Of a stretch of 36,257 nt of DNA, positions 8,699 to 15,815 are shown in pieces. The stretch lies in NCBI RefSeq assembly GCF_003333325.1, contig NZ_QOLC01000107.1, positions 1 through 36,257 on the forward strand, given 5' to 3'. Positions within the stretch are counted from its first letter, which is position 1; each line of letters begins with the position of its first letter. Both the position numbers and the translations under genes were made by a program. Source of the DNA: Candidatus Ulvibacter alkanivorans (lineage in GTDB: Bacteria > Bacteroidota > Bacteroidia > Flavobacteriales > Flavobacteriaceae). The notes beneath the pieces were generated by a model. The model saw nothing but the letters and a program-made list of their open reading frames with translations, did no database searches and had not been told where the DNA came from.

Positions 8699-8917
8699 TT
8701 AGTGCTTCATATGTTTATTCGATTCTATATATCTTTCCAAGATTGACTTTAAGCTATCCAAATATTCCACGAACGAGCTGACGGAAATCTCGGGTGTTTC
8801 GCAATCAGGGATTGTAATAGGATTTTCATCAAGATATTGGTATAGTTCGGGGTAGTCCTGCTCAATTCTCAATGTCAATTCGTTAATTTCCTTGGTCAAT
8901 TGCTGAAGCTTCTTCAT
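8699..8917 (-). CDS. Small acidic helical protein of unknown function
   Basis: The 72-residue product begins MKKLQQLTKEINELTLRIEQ and is predicted to be two helices with a short loop containing a single Cys (IPDCETPEIS). There is no signal peptide, and it ends SNKHMKH. It lies 5 bases after the Fur-family gene and 26 bases before the CDF gene, so it is almost certainly translated with them. The gene order suggests a role in metal homeostasis, but nothing in the sequence states one. Confidence 0.65.
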   Translation of the reverse strand: MKKLQQLTKEINELTLRIEQDYPELYQYLDENPITIPDCETPEISVSSFVEYLDSLKSILERYIESNKHMKH

Positions 8918-8922
8918 CCTTA

Positions 8923-9357
8923 TTATTTTTTTCTACAACTTTCACATATTCCTTTTAACACCAGGTTCACATCGCTCACTTGATAATCGTTTGGTAAGCT
9001 TTCTTCCGATATTTTATTCGGCAAACAGCTTGTTTTTCCACACTTGGTACAATAAAAGTGCATATGTAAATCTGTACCGTATTTACCTTTGGCATTTTCA
9101 TCGGAAATCGCAAATTTTGCCACTCTGGTCCCATCATTAATCTGATGAATCAACCCTTTATCCTCAAAAGTCTTGAGATTGCGATAAAAGGTGGTTCTGT
9201 TTGCCGTTTTGTTTTTTTCACTTTTGGCGATAAAGACTTTTTGCATTTCCTTTAATGTTACGGCATAGGTCTTCCTCTTGAGGTATTTGTAAATTTTCAA
9301 CCTCATTTCAGTAGGGCGTATCCCTTTGGTAAATAATATTTTTTCCGTGTTTGTCAT
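8923..9357 (-). CDS. Fur-family metal-responsive transcriptional regulator (copy 1)
   Basis: The 144-residue protein has the Fur layout: N-terminal winged helix with GIRPTEMRLKIYKYL and the recognition-helix segment TTFYRNLKTFEDKGLIHQI, then a dimerisation domain with H98-x-H100, structural zinc Cys pairs C103-x2-C106 and C138-x2-C141. The canonical HHH run of Fur is absent, so iron versus zinc sensing cannot be assigned; the neighbours favour zinc or cobalt-type divalent metals. It lies 45 bases after the P1B ATPase gene and 5 bases before the 72-residue gene. It probably represses part of this cluster in response to metal. Confidence 0.88.
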   Translation of the reverse strand: MTNTEKILFTKGIRPTEMRLKIYKYLKRKTYAVTLKEMQKVFIAKSEKNKTANRTTFYRNLKTFEDKGLIHQINDGTRVAKFAISDENAKGKYGTDLHMHFYCTKCGKTSCLPNKISEESLPNDYQVSDVNLVLKGICESCRKK

Positions 9358-9402
9358 TTAATATTCTTTCAAAAAACTGGATTCTTCTAAGTCCCAATTT
9401 TT

Positions 9403-11964
9403 CTAATCTTTTTTATAAGCCAAAAGGCGCAGCGCATTGGCCACTACTACCAAGGTAGACCCCTCGTGAAATGCCACGGCTATTCCTATGTTTGCCCAGC
9501 TCAAAATGGTGGCTGGTATGAGCAGTGCCACAACACCAAGGCTTACCCAAAGGTTCTGCTTGATAATAGCTTTTGCCTTTCTACTCAAGCCAATAGCAAA
9601 AGGCAGGGTTTCCAACTTGTCGGCCATTAGGGCAACATCCGCCGTTTCCAAGGCCACATCGCTTCCAGCCGCTCCCATTGCTATGCCCACGGTACTGTTC
9701 GCCATTGCGGGTGCATCGTTTACACCATCGCCTACCATTGCCACCTTGGATTCCTTTTCCTTTAACTCTTTTATGGCATCCACTTTTTCCTCTGGTAACA
9801 AGCTCCCCCAAGCATCGGTCAATCCTATTTCTTTCGCCACGGCATCGGCAACCTTTTGGTTGTCACCAGTAAGCATAATCATTCGTTTGATACCGATTTC
9901 CTTTAATTTTTTGAGGGTTTCCTTGGCAGCTTCGCGAGGGGTATCCATTAGGGCAATAACACCTATATATTCTTGGTTTTTCCGAATAAGCATCGTAGTA
10001 TTTCCCCCACCTTCGAGGTCACGGACTTTCGTTATTATCTCTTCGGAAGGGGTGCTCTCATCAAGCCCTTCGTACAGGTCGAGGTTACCGACATAGATTT
10101 TGTCATTGCCCAATGACGCTTTTATACCTTTGCCAAGCACGGCTTCCAAATCGGTTGCATCAGGTATTTCCTCGCCTTTCAAACGTTCCTTGCCATCTCG
10201 AACCACTGCCTTTGCCAGAGGATGATCACTTAGATTCTCTACGGCTACAGCTATTTTTAAAAGTTCGTTTTCAGAAATATCGCCAAGCGGGACCACTTCG
10301 GTAAGCTTGGGTTTTCCTTCGGTCAGGGTACCCGTCTTGTCAAAGGCGAGCGCGGTAATAACCCCCAAGTCTTCCAAAGGACGACCCCCTTTGATAAGTA
10401 CCCCGCCACGGGCCGCTCGTGCAACACCGCTCAATACCGCACTCGGGGTCGAAATCGCAAGGGCACAGGGACTGGCAGCTACCAATACGGCCATAGCCCT
10501 ATAAAAGCTGGCACTAAACGGTTCATCGACGACCAAAAAAGCAAAGAGCAACAGCACTACCAATACCAGTACGGAAGGAACAAAATATCTTTCAAATTTA
10601 TCGGTAAGCAACTGGGTGGGGGATTTTTGGGTCTGGGCTTCGTTCACCAATTTTACCAATCGGGACAGTGTTGAATCCTTTGCCTCTTTGATTACCTTAA
10701 TTTCAAGCGTATTGTTGCCGTTAATAGTCCCGGCGAAAACTCGGTTTTCGTCCTTTATATCATCATCCTCTGAATAGTCCTTGGCGGAATCTTCCACAGG
10801 AACTTTATCTACTGGTACACTTTCCCCGGTAATGGGGGCTTGGTTGACACTACTTTTACCATCAACAACAACGCCATCGGCAGATATTTTACTGTTTGGC
10901 TTAACTACAATAATATCGCCTTTATTCAACTTTTCAATACCAACTTCTTTGGTCTTTCCATCTTTTTTTAGCAAGGCCGTTTTCGGTGCTAAATCTGCCA
11001 GTGCCGCAATAGATTTTCGGGCTTTCTCCATCGCATAATGTTCAAGAGCGTGCCCGAGGCTGAACAGGAAAAGTAACAAGGCCCCTTCCGCCCAAGCGCC
11101 CAAAGCAGCGGCACCGATGGCGGCGACCAACATTAAAAAGTCGATTTCAAAACCACCTTTGGCCACTGTCTGTATGGCCTCTTTCGCGGTAAAATAACCT
11201 CCAAAAAAGTAGGCGCCTATGTAGAGGGACAAGCTGACCCAATCCGGTATCGAGTCCACGTAGGACAATCCGAAACCTATTCCAAGAAGGGCACCGCAAA
11301 TGATGGCAAAAATAAGTTCGGTGTTCTTTCCGAAAATACCGCCGTGGGCGTGTGCCTCGCCTTCATCCTCGTTGTGGTCGTGTTCTTCGCCGTCTTTATG
11401 AACGTGGCCTTCGCTCTCGCCAACGTGTTGATTTTCCTCCTTGTCTTGAGTATCTTCAGATTTTTCTTCACCGTTGGAAACTTCTATTTTTTGTAAATGT
11501 GTTTCTGTATCAACGGAAGGTTCAATAATAGTAAGCCCTTGTTTTTCTATTTTCTTTTTAATCGCCCCAAATCCTGTAATGCCCTTATCAAATTCCACAC
11601 GTATCATTCCTGAAGCGGATGCGGAAACTTCGAGAACTCCATCGACCTCTTTGACTGCTTTCTCGATGGTTCGGGCGTGACGGGTGTGGCGTATCCCTTC
11701 CACTTCTACCAACTTATGTCCAAATTTATCCGTGATCTGGGCTCCCGTGGTTTCTGCCAAGGACTGTACTCTATCAAGTGAAATGATATCGGGGTCGTAA
11801 TGAAAACAGAGTTGCGGTACACCGTCCGCTTTTTCATCGGATATGTGCACACTGTCAATACCTTCACGACCACTTAACTTGTCGATGAGCCTATTGATGC
11901 AGGCATCTTTTTCGTCCGGTACCTGTGGAAGGATTACGGGAATTTTGATTTTTAGTTTTTTCAT
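9403..11964 (-). CDS. P1B-4-type heavy-metal translocating ATPase
   Basis: The 853-residue pump has the catalytic set of P-type ATPases: TGES in the actuator domain, D542-K-T-G-T phosphorylation site, S-D-H-P in the nucleotide domain, and GDGVNDAPA. The transmembrane metal site is S498-P-C500 rather than CPC, and the last TM carries H833-E-G-S-T, which together define the P1B-4 group (Co, Zn, Cd, Fe; CoaT/CzcP-like). The first 155 residues seem to hold two ferredoxin-like folds without CxxC, followed by an acidic His-rich stretch (HVHKDGEEHDHNEDEGEAHAH). P1B-4 pumps usually lack N-terminal metal domains, so this is unusual. It would expel cytoplasmic metal to the periplasm, upstream of the RND pumps. 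It follows a SpoIIAA-like gene by 4 bases. Confidence 0.93.
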   Translation of the reverse strand: MKKLKIKIPVILPQVPDEKDACINRLIDKLSGREGIDSVHISDEKADGVPQLCFHYDPDIISLDRVQSLAETTGAQITDKFGHKLVEVEGIRHTRHARTIEKAVKEVDGVLEVSASASGMIRVEFDKGITGFGAIKKKIEKQGLTIIEPSVDTETHLQKIEVSNGEEKSEDTQDKEENQHVGESEGHVHKDGEEHDHNEDEGEAHAHGGIFGKNTELIFAIICGALLGIGFGLSYVDSIPDWVSLSLYIGAYFFGGYFTAKEAIQTVAKGGFEIDFLMLVAAIGAAALGAWAEGALLLFLFSLGHALEHYAMEKARKSIAALADLAPKTALLKKDGKTKEVGIEKLNKGDIIVVKPNSKISADGVVVDGKSSVNQAPITGESVPVDKVPVEDSAKDYSEDDDIKDENRVFAGTINGNNTLEIKVIKEAKDSTLSRLVKLVNEAQTQKSPTQLLTDKFERYFVPSVLVLVVLLLFAFLVVDEPFSASFYRAMAVLVAASPCALAISTPSAVLSGVARAARGGVLIKGGRPLEDLGVITALAFDKTGTLTEGKPKLTEVVPLGDISENELLKIAVAVENLSDHPLAKAVVRDGKERLKGEEIPDATDLEAVLGKGIKASLGNDKIYVGNLDLYEGLDESTPSEEIITKVRDLEGGGNTTMLIRKNQEYIGVIALMDTPREAAKETLKKLKEIGIKRMIMLTGDNQKVADAVAKEIGLTDAWGSLLPEEKVDAIKELKEKESKVAMVGDGVNDAPAMANSTVGIAMGAAGSDVALETADVALMADKLETLPFAIGLSRKAKAIIKQNLWVSLGVVALLIPATILSWANIGIAVAFHEGSTLVVVANALRLLAYKKD

Positions 11965-11968
11965 ATCC

Positions 11969-12328
11969 TTAGTTGTTTTTTATCCATTTTTTTGCTTGTT
12001 CCTTATCCTGAAGGTCAAAATATTTGACTTCTGAACCGGTAAAGAAATCGGTAGCCTTGGCTGCCCATTTCTGCCACTTTTTTTCGCCTACAAATGCCAT
12101 TTTACCATAATCTGATAGGTGTGCAGCATCTACCTTTAAATCTGCCCAAAACCCTTGTAGGTCGTAGCCGTGAAAATCTTCCAGTTCAAAATAAAAATCC
12201 ACTTTATGGCCTTTTTCGATGATATTGTGAATGAGCGGATGAATTTTTTCAACATCCTTCTTTGTGACTCTACCGTTGATTTTGGCAGCGATTAAGTTTT
12301 CCTTTTCTATGTTTATAATCTGTATCAT
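11969..12328 (-). CDS. SpoIIAA-like (STAS/SEC14-type) protein, copy A
   Basis: The 119-residue protein fits the SpoIIAA-like family: an N-terminal strand pair (MIQIINIEKENLIAAKINGRV), a helix beginning VTKKDVEKIHPLIHNII, a central strand VDFYFELEDFHGY, and a C-terminal half with KMAFVG and W-x2-W before the final helix. It has no TM segments. Bacterial members are often found near membrane transporters, but their role is not known. A second, divergent copy lies at 13844-14203 in the same operon. The gene ends 4 bases before the P1B ATPase start, so translational coupling is likely. Cytoplasmic. Confidence 0.8.
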   Translation of the reverse strand: MIQIINIEKENLIAAKINGRVTKKDVEKIHPLIHNIIEKGHKVDFYFELEDFHGYDLQGFWADLKVDAAHLSDYGKMAFVGEKKWQKWAAKATDFFTGSEVKYFDLQDKEQAKKWIKNN

Positions 12329-12352
12329 TTTTCAATTTTTATTGGATTTATA

Positions 12353-13156
12353 TTAGTTTAAGTGAATTTCCATATAATCCAATGCTTCGGGCATATCCAA
12401 CTCCCGGGTACCGTTCCCAGTTCTGATAAAGAAATGAGAACGGTCGCCCAGGTTCAAATACACGGGTTTTTGCGATTTGTAGACCCTTACATAACAGATA
12501 TCCTTTTCTTTAAATTCATAAAAGGCCACTTTTGCCAAAGGGCAAAAATGGGTGCCTAACTTGACGGACACCAACTGCATTACATACTGTTCAAACCCGT
12601 CCTTGTCTGGTTTCTTTAAAGTACCGTAATCTTGTTCGAGCCCCAGAATACGGCCTTCATCATCTACCCCAATAATCAAGTGGCCTCCTTCGGTATTCAT
12701 ATATCCTGCAATGGTCTTCGCCACCACCATTTCCAAAGCTTTGTTAACCTTACCTTGTCGAAGGTCCCACCTCAAGGTGCTTTTGAATTCTACCTCGTGG
12801 TTTTCACCTTTGTTCAATAATTCCCTTATCAAGGTTATTCCGACTTTCTCCCTATTTAGTTGAAATATTGTTTTTCTTGTATAGAACATTAAGGCGAGAC
12901 TGCTTCCCATAATACCAAACAGGATATTTTTTAGGATTTGGTCCACATCTCCAAATCCAAGAGCTTGCCCAACTGCGTTTTTGAACAAATACCACCAATT
13001 GCCCGTATCACCGCTCTGGTCATACTGGAATAGGGAAATGCCCAAAGGCTGTATGATGATTATACCAACCGCAAACCCTAATACAATAGCAATAAGAAGA
13101 CCTCGCCTGTTCAGCGCCCCTCTTTTTTGATTATGTATGCCATTAGCCAGTTTCAT
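12353..13156 (-). CDS. Membrane-anchored AlbA_2 (Schlafen-type) domain protein
   Basis: The 267-residue protein starts with two TM segments (residues about 18-45 and 82-100), placing its C-terminal part in the cytoplasm. Residues about 115-265 form an AlbA_2 domain: the lead E-V-E-F-K-S-T motif, then NTEGGHLIIGVDDEGRILGL, and a later SHFFIRTGNGTREL. AlbA_2 domains occur in ATP-binding regulators and Schlafen-related proteins and may bind nucleic acid or nucleotide. A membrane-bound form inside a metal operon is not something I can match to a described system. It starts 2 bases after the DoxX stop and ends 24 bases before the SpoIIAA-like start. Confidence 0.82.
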   Translation of the reverse strand: MKLANGIHNQKRGALNRRGLLIAIVLGFAVGIIIIQPLGISLFQYDQSGDTGNWWYLFKNAVGQALGFGDVDQILKNILFGIMGSSLALMFYTRKTIFQLNREKVGITLIRELLNKGENHEVEFKSTLRWDLRQGKVNKALEMVVAKTIAGYMNTEGGHLIIGVDDEGRILGLEQDYGTLKKPDKDGFEQYVMQLVSVKLGTHFCPLAKVAFYEFKEKDICYVRVYKSQKPVYLNLGDRSHFFIRTGNGTRELDMPEALDYMEIHLN

Positions 13157-13158
13157 TT

Positions 13159-13593
13159 TCAGCTATTTATAGGTTTAGAAATCAGATTGTCCAATTCCAA
13201 ATATTTTTCTTTCATAAGACTCAAAGCAAAAGCTCCGGCAGAAGCACTAAAAACAGAAAAGTCAAGCGCTCCTTTTACTCCAGTTGAAAAAGTCATTGAA
13301 ACAGCAAATAGTAACAGTAGAAACCCGCTTAATTTTGCAAACAGTTCCGTTTTAAACCCTATTATCAAGAAAATCGCAAAAACAATTTCGGCTATGGTTA
13401 CCAAAAGTCCGATTGTTGGTATTAATGAATTCGGAATCCAAGGATTGATCATTTGGGTATAACTCAAGAAACTGTCCCAATTTCCCCAAACAGAAACTTC
13501 TTTGCTCCAAATTCCAAATCTATCGGCGACCGCCGATAAAAAACCGATTGAAATTGCTAATCGCAAAAAGACTTTAATAAACTTGGTATTCAT
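13159..13593 (-). CDS. DoxX-like integral membrane protein
   Basis: I place the start at the ATG at 13591-13593, giving 144 residues (MNTKFIKVFLRLAISIGFLS...). Four TM segments, a Gly-rich first helix and the pattern AVADRFGIW fit the DoxX/DoxD-like family. These are small membrane proteins of poorly known role, some tied to oxidative stress and thiol balance. The frame stays open for at least 65 further codons upstream (see the entry for 13594-13788), so a longer 209-residue product beginning at 13788 cannot be excluded. It lies between two unusual partners, a SpoIIAA-like protein and an AlbA_2 membrane protein. Confidence 0.75.
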   Translation of the reverse strand: MNTKFIKVFLRLAISIGFLSAVADRFGIWSKEVSVWGNWDSFLSYTQMINPWIPNSLIPTIGLLVTIAEIVFAIFLIIGFKTELFAKLSGFLLLLFAVSMTFSTGVKGALDFSVFSASAGAFALSLMKEKYLELDNLISKPINS

Positions 13594-13788
13594 ATTTTTT
13601 ATTTCTAATTTTCTTAGCGTTTGGTTAAATGCAACGCAATTTTTTTTCTCGTAACAATTTTTACATTTTTTAAAATCCTCCTCACTTATTTTACCCCTTG
13701 CAAAACGTCCTTCAGGATTTCCATTGAGCACTATTACATTTGGGGATTTGGGCTGAGGATTATCCACTGCTTCCAGTGTAAATTGCAT
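13594..13788 (-). other. In-frame N-terminal extension or separate remnant upstream of DoxX
   Basis: From ATG 13788, 65 codons read into the DoxX gene without a stop. The encoded stretch contains SPNVIVLNGNPEGRFARGK and then ISEEDFKKCKNCYEKKNC with a C-x2-C-x5-C cluster; the RGKISEEDF part recalls the short SHOCT motif. It is not hydrophobic and is not part of a usual DoxX protein. The open frame continues 5' of the ATG for another 20 or so codons, which suggests the remains of a longer gene fused to or overlapping DoxX. No family is recognised with confidence. Confidence 0.4.
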
Positions 13789-13822
13789 TCCCCAGATTTT
13801 AATAGTAAATAATAGTTCTTTC

Positions 13823-13854
13823 GTTTTAATTAATTTAGCTGTTTTAATTAATTT
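13823..13854. repeat. 14-bp direct repeat at the end of SpoIIAA-like copy B
   Basis: GTTTTAATTAATTT occurs at 13823-13836 and again at 13841-13854, separated by AGCT. The second copy includes the last codons and stop of the SpoIIAA-like gene. It looks like a slippage duplication. It also places several stop codons between the two genes. Confidence 0.7.
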
Positions 13855-14203
13855 CTTTCTCTATCCATTCTTTGGCCAATTTTTTTTCATCTGGACCAAA
13901 GAATTTAATATGTGCCCTTGTAAATGGTATCAAAACTTCCGTAAATTGTTCTTGCCATTCTAAGTTTCCTACCAATGCGACTCGTTTTAATCTTTCCTCC
14001 TTTGGAAGTTTGAGTTCAATACCTTTCCAATATGCACTTGAGGACCAACCCTCAAAATTTTCCATCTCGATATACCAGTACACTTTATTATGTTCTTGTA
14101 TATGGTCTTTTAATTGTGATTTCATATTTTCATAATCTGTAGCATCTAATCTATTTTGAGCTACCATATATACCTTACATTCATTTTTATAAATCGTCAT
14201 CAT
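13844..14203 (-). CDS. SpoIIAA-like (STAS/SEC14-type) protein, copy B
   Basis: The 119-residue product has the same length and layout as the protein at 11969-12328: central strand VYWYIEMENFEGW aligns with VDFYFELEDFHGY, and RVALVGNLEWQEQF with KMAFVGEKKWQKW. Overall identity is low, so these are old paralogues or independent members. The start could be either of two adjacent ATGs. It lies 26 bases after the Fur-family gene. Its role is unknown; the pairing of two such proteins around DoxX and AlbA_2 genes is the main clue. Confidence 0.78.
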   Translation of the reverse strand: MMTIYKNECKVYMVAQNRLDATDYENMKSQLKDHIQEHNKVYWYIEMENFEGWSSSAYWKGIELKLPKEERLKRVALVGNLEWQEQFTEVLIPFTRAHIKFFGPDEKKLAKEWIEKEIN

Positions 14204-14229
14204 TGTTCCAATTTTTTAAATCAAAATAT

Positions 14230-14652
14230 TTAATCCAAGTCATTGCTGCACTTCTCACAGACTCCCTTTGCCACAAGGTTGATATCTTCTGCCACATAGC
14301 CTTCGGGCAGGTTTATTGTCGGAATTTTATGCTCGGTCAGGCACACCGTTTCACCGCAACTATTGCAATGAAAGTGTAAGTGAAGGTCGTTGCCGACCTC
14401 ACATTCACAATTTTCCTCGCACAGGGCATATTTAACAATGCCGGTGCCATCCTCAATTTGGTGCACGATTCCTTTTTCCTCAAATGTTTTCATAGTACGG
14501 TAAAGTGTGCTCCGTTCTGAGCGTTCAAAATCTTTTTCGAGCTCGCCCAGGCTAATGGCCACTTTTAGTTGCGCCAACCGCTTATAGGTCATCAGGCGCA
14601 TTGCCGTAGGGCGGATGCCTTTGCTTTCTAAAAATTTTTCAACTTCTTGCAT
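14230..14652 (-). CDS. Fur-family metal-responsive transcriptional regulator (copy 2)
   Basis: The 140-residue protein carries GIRPTAMRLMTYKRL and the recognition segment STLYRTMKTFEEKGIVHQI of the Fur winged helix. The sensor domain has H91-x-H93-x-H95 and zinc Cys pairs C96-x2-C99 and C132-x2-C135. An extra Cys cluster (C78, C82, C84) in the hinge is absent from copy 1 at 8923-9357 and may form another metal site. It begins 2 bases past the end of the CDF-like gene, so the two are likely coupled. It is a good candidate repressor of the upper half of the cluster. Confidence 0.88.
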   Translation of the reverse strand: MQEVEKFLESKGIRPTAMRLMTYKRLAQLKVAISLGELEKDFERSERSTLYRTMKTFEEKGIVHQIEDGTGIVKYALCEENCECEVGNDLHLHFHCNSCGETVCLTEHKIPTINLPEGYVAEDINLVAKGVCEKCSNDLD

Positions 14653-14654
14653 AT

Positions 14655-15287
14655 TTATGTGATATTGTAGTTGATATTTTTTGCTTTGTTAAATGCTTCC
14701 CAACCTTCTTTTGCAGCGTATGGAACGATGAGCAAGGCCGCTACAGGATCTGCCCACCACCACTCCAACCAGTTGACCAATAGCAATCCTGTCAATACGA
14801 CCACTGTCTGGTAAAGACAAATAAAGGTGTCTTTTGCATCAGCCAGTAGAGCTGGACTTTCCAGTTTTTTCCCATATTTTCTTTTAAAATATATCAAGAT
14901 AGGATTGACAACGAGCGAGACCAATAATATGACCAGTCCCAACGTGCTCCAGCTTGCGGTTTCTTTATTGATGAGCTTGGTAATGGAATCATAGGAAATG
15001 AAAATACAGATGAGCGTAAATGAAACTGCAATCACGTTCAAGGTAATTTTTTGTCTTCGTTTTACCTTTTCTTCATCGATGCCTTTGAGCTCGCCGTGCA
15101 GTCGCCATCCAAGTGTTGCAGCACTTATCACTTCTATCGTGCTATCCAGTGCCCAACCTACGAGTGCGGAACTATTTGCTGTTATTCCAGCAATAAGCGA
15201 GACGACCACCTCTATAACGTCATAAATGACGTTCCAAATTTGAAGTGTTCTGGCCTGTTTTAAATTGTTTTTTCTTGTTGTTTCCAT
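14655..15287 (-). CDS. Short CDF-like cation transporter
   Basis: The 210-residue protein is almost all membrane: about five or six TM segments with an inter-helix basic loop (EEKVKRRQK). The CDF-type sites are L-D-S-T-I-E-V in TM2 and A-D-A-K-D-T-F in TM5, acidic like those of metal CDFs but without the His seen in zinc members. There is no C-terminal cytoplasmic domain. This matches a divergent group annotated as cation transporter. It probably moves a divalent cation across the inner membrane. It follows the PII-like gene by 84 bases and is tightly joined to the Fur-family gene behind it. Confidence 0.78.
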   Translation of the reverse strand: METTRKNNLKQARTLQIWNVIYDVIEVVVSLIAGITANSSALVGWALDSTIEVISAATLGWRLHGELKGIDEEKVKRRQKITLNVIAVSFTLICIFISYDSITKLINKETASWSTLGLVILLVSLVVNPILIYFKRKYGKKLESPALLADAKDTFICLYQTVVVLTGLLLVNWLEWWWADPVAALLIVPYAAKEGWEAFNKAKNINYNIT

Positions 15288-15371
15288 ATTTTTATGGCTC
15301 TATTATTTTGTATCTTTTTGCTATCTATTTAAGCCTAATTATTTTTCTTCAACGCATTAATTACGAAACAA

Positions 15372-15710
15372 TTAAATTTTGAATTGTTTTAAGGATTCCT
15401 CTGTTTTTATCTGAAAAGCATCTTCAATCTCAGACAAATAAATGATGCCATCACCAGGATCTGGGGTTTTGCCATTTTTGAGAATGATGTCTATTGCAGA
15501 TTGTGCTTCCTCGTTCTGGCAAACGAGTTCCAATTTTACCACAGGGCTGTTTGTTACGTGAAAATCGAGTGAAGGTTTAGCTCCTTTTGCCTTGAAAGCT
15601 CCAGTTCCTTCTGCTTGTGACAGGGTCATACTTTTAAATCCGTTATCAGTCAGAGCTTCTATAATTCTTTGTATCCTGTTCGGTTTTACAAATGCCTTTA
15701 TTTCTTTCAT
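15372..15710 (-). CDS. PII-like signalling protein of the metal-pump-associated group
   Basis: The 112-residue protein has the PII/GlnB ferredoxin fold: MKEIKAFVKPNRIQRIIEAL at the start, a shortened T-loop (AEGTGAFKAKGAKPSLDFH), and a B-loop-like segment KTPDPGDGIIYL near residues 80-91. It lacks the Tyr51 region of true GlnB. A separate PII group (called PII-NG) has been described as encoded beside CusABC/CzcABC-type pumps, and this gene lies directly downstream of an adaptor and a pump, which fits. It may sense a nucleotide or metal and modulate the pump. Its interaction partner is not shown by the sequence. Confidence 0.85.
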   Translation of the reverse strand: MKEIKAFVKPNRIQRIIEALTDNGFKSMTLSQAEGTGAFKAKGAKPSLDFHVTNSPVVKLELVCQNEEAQSAIDIILKNGKTPDPGDGIIYLSEIEDAFQIKTEESLKQFKI

Positions 15711-15815
15711 AATTATTTATTTTTATCGATTTTGAACCGAGCCTGTTCTTTAATTTTAACTAACTAATTAAGACGATAAACAAACCCGGAATCAAAACCT
15801 TTGATTATTATTGAA

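Noticed and set aside
9488..10096. 202-codon plus-strand ORF inside the P1B ATPase gene
   Set aside because: Antisense to the conserved catalytic domain of the ATPase, so it is explained by that gene.
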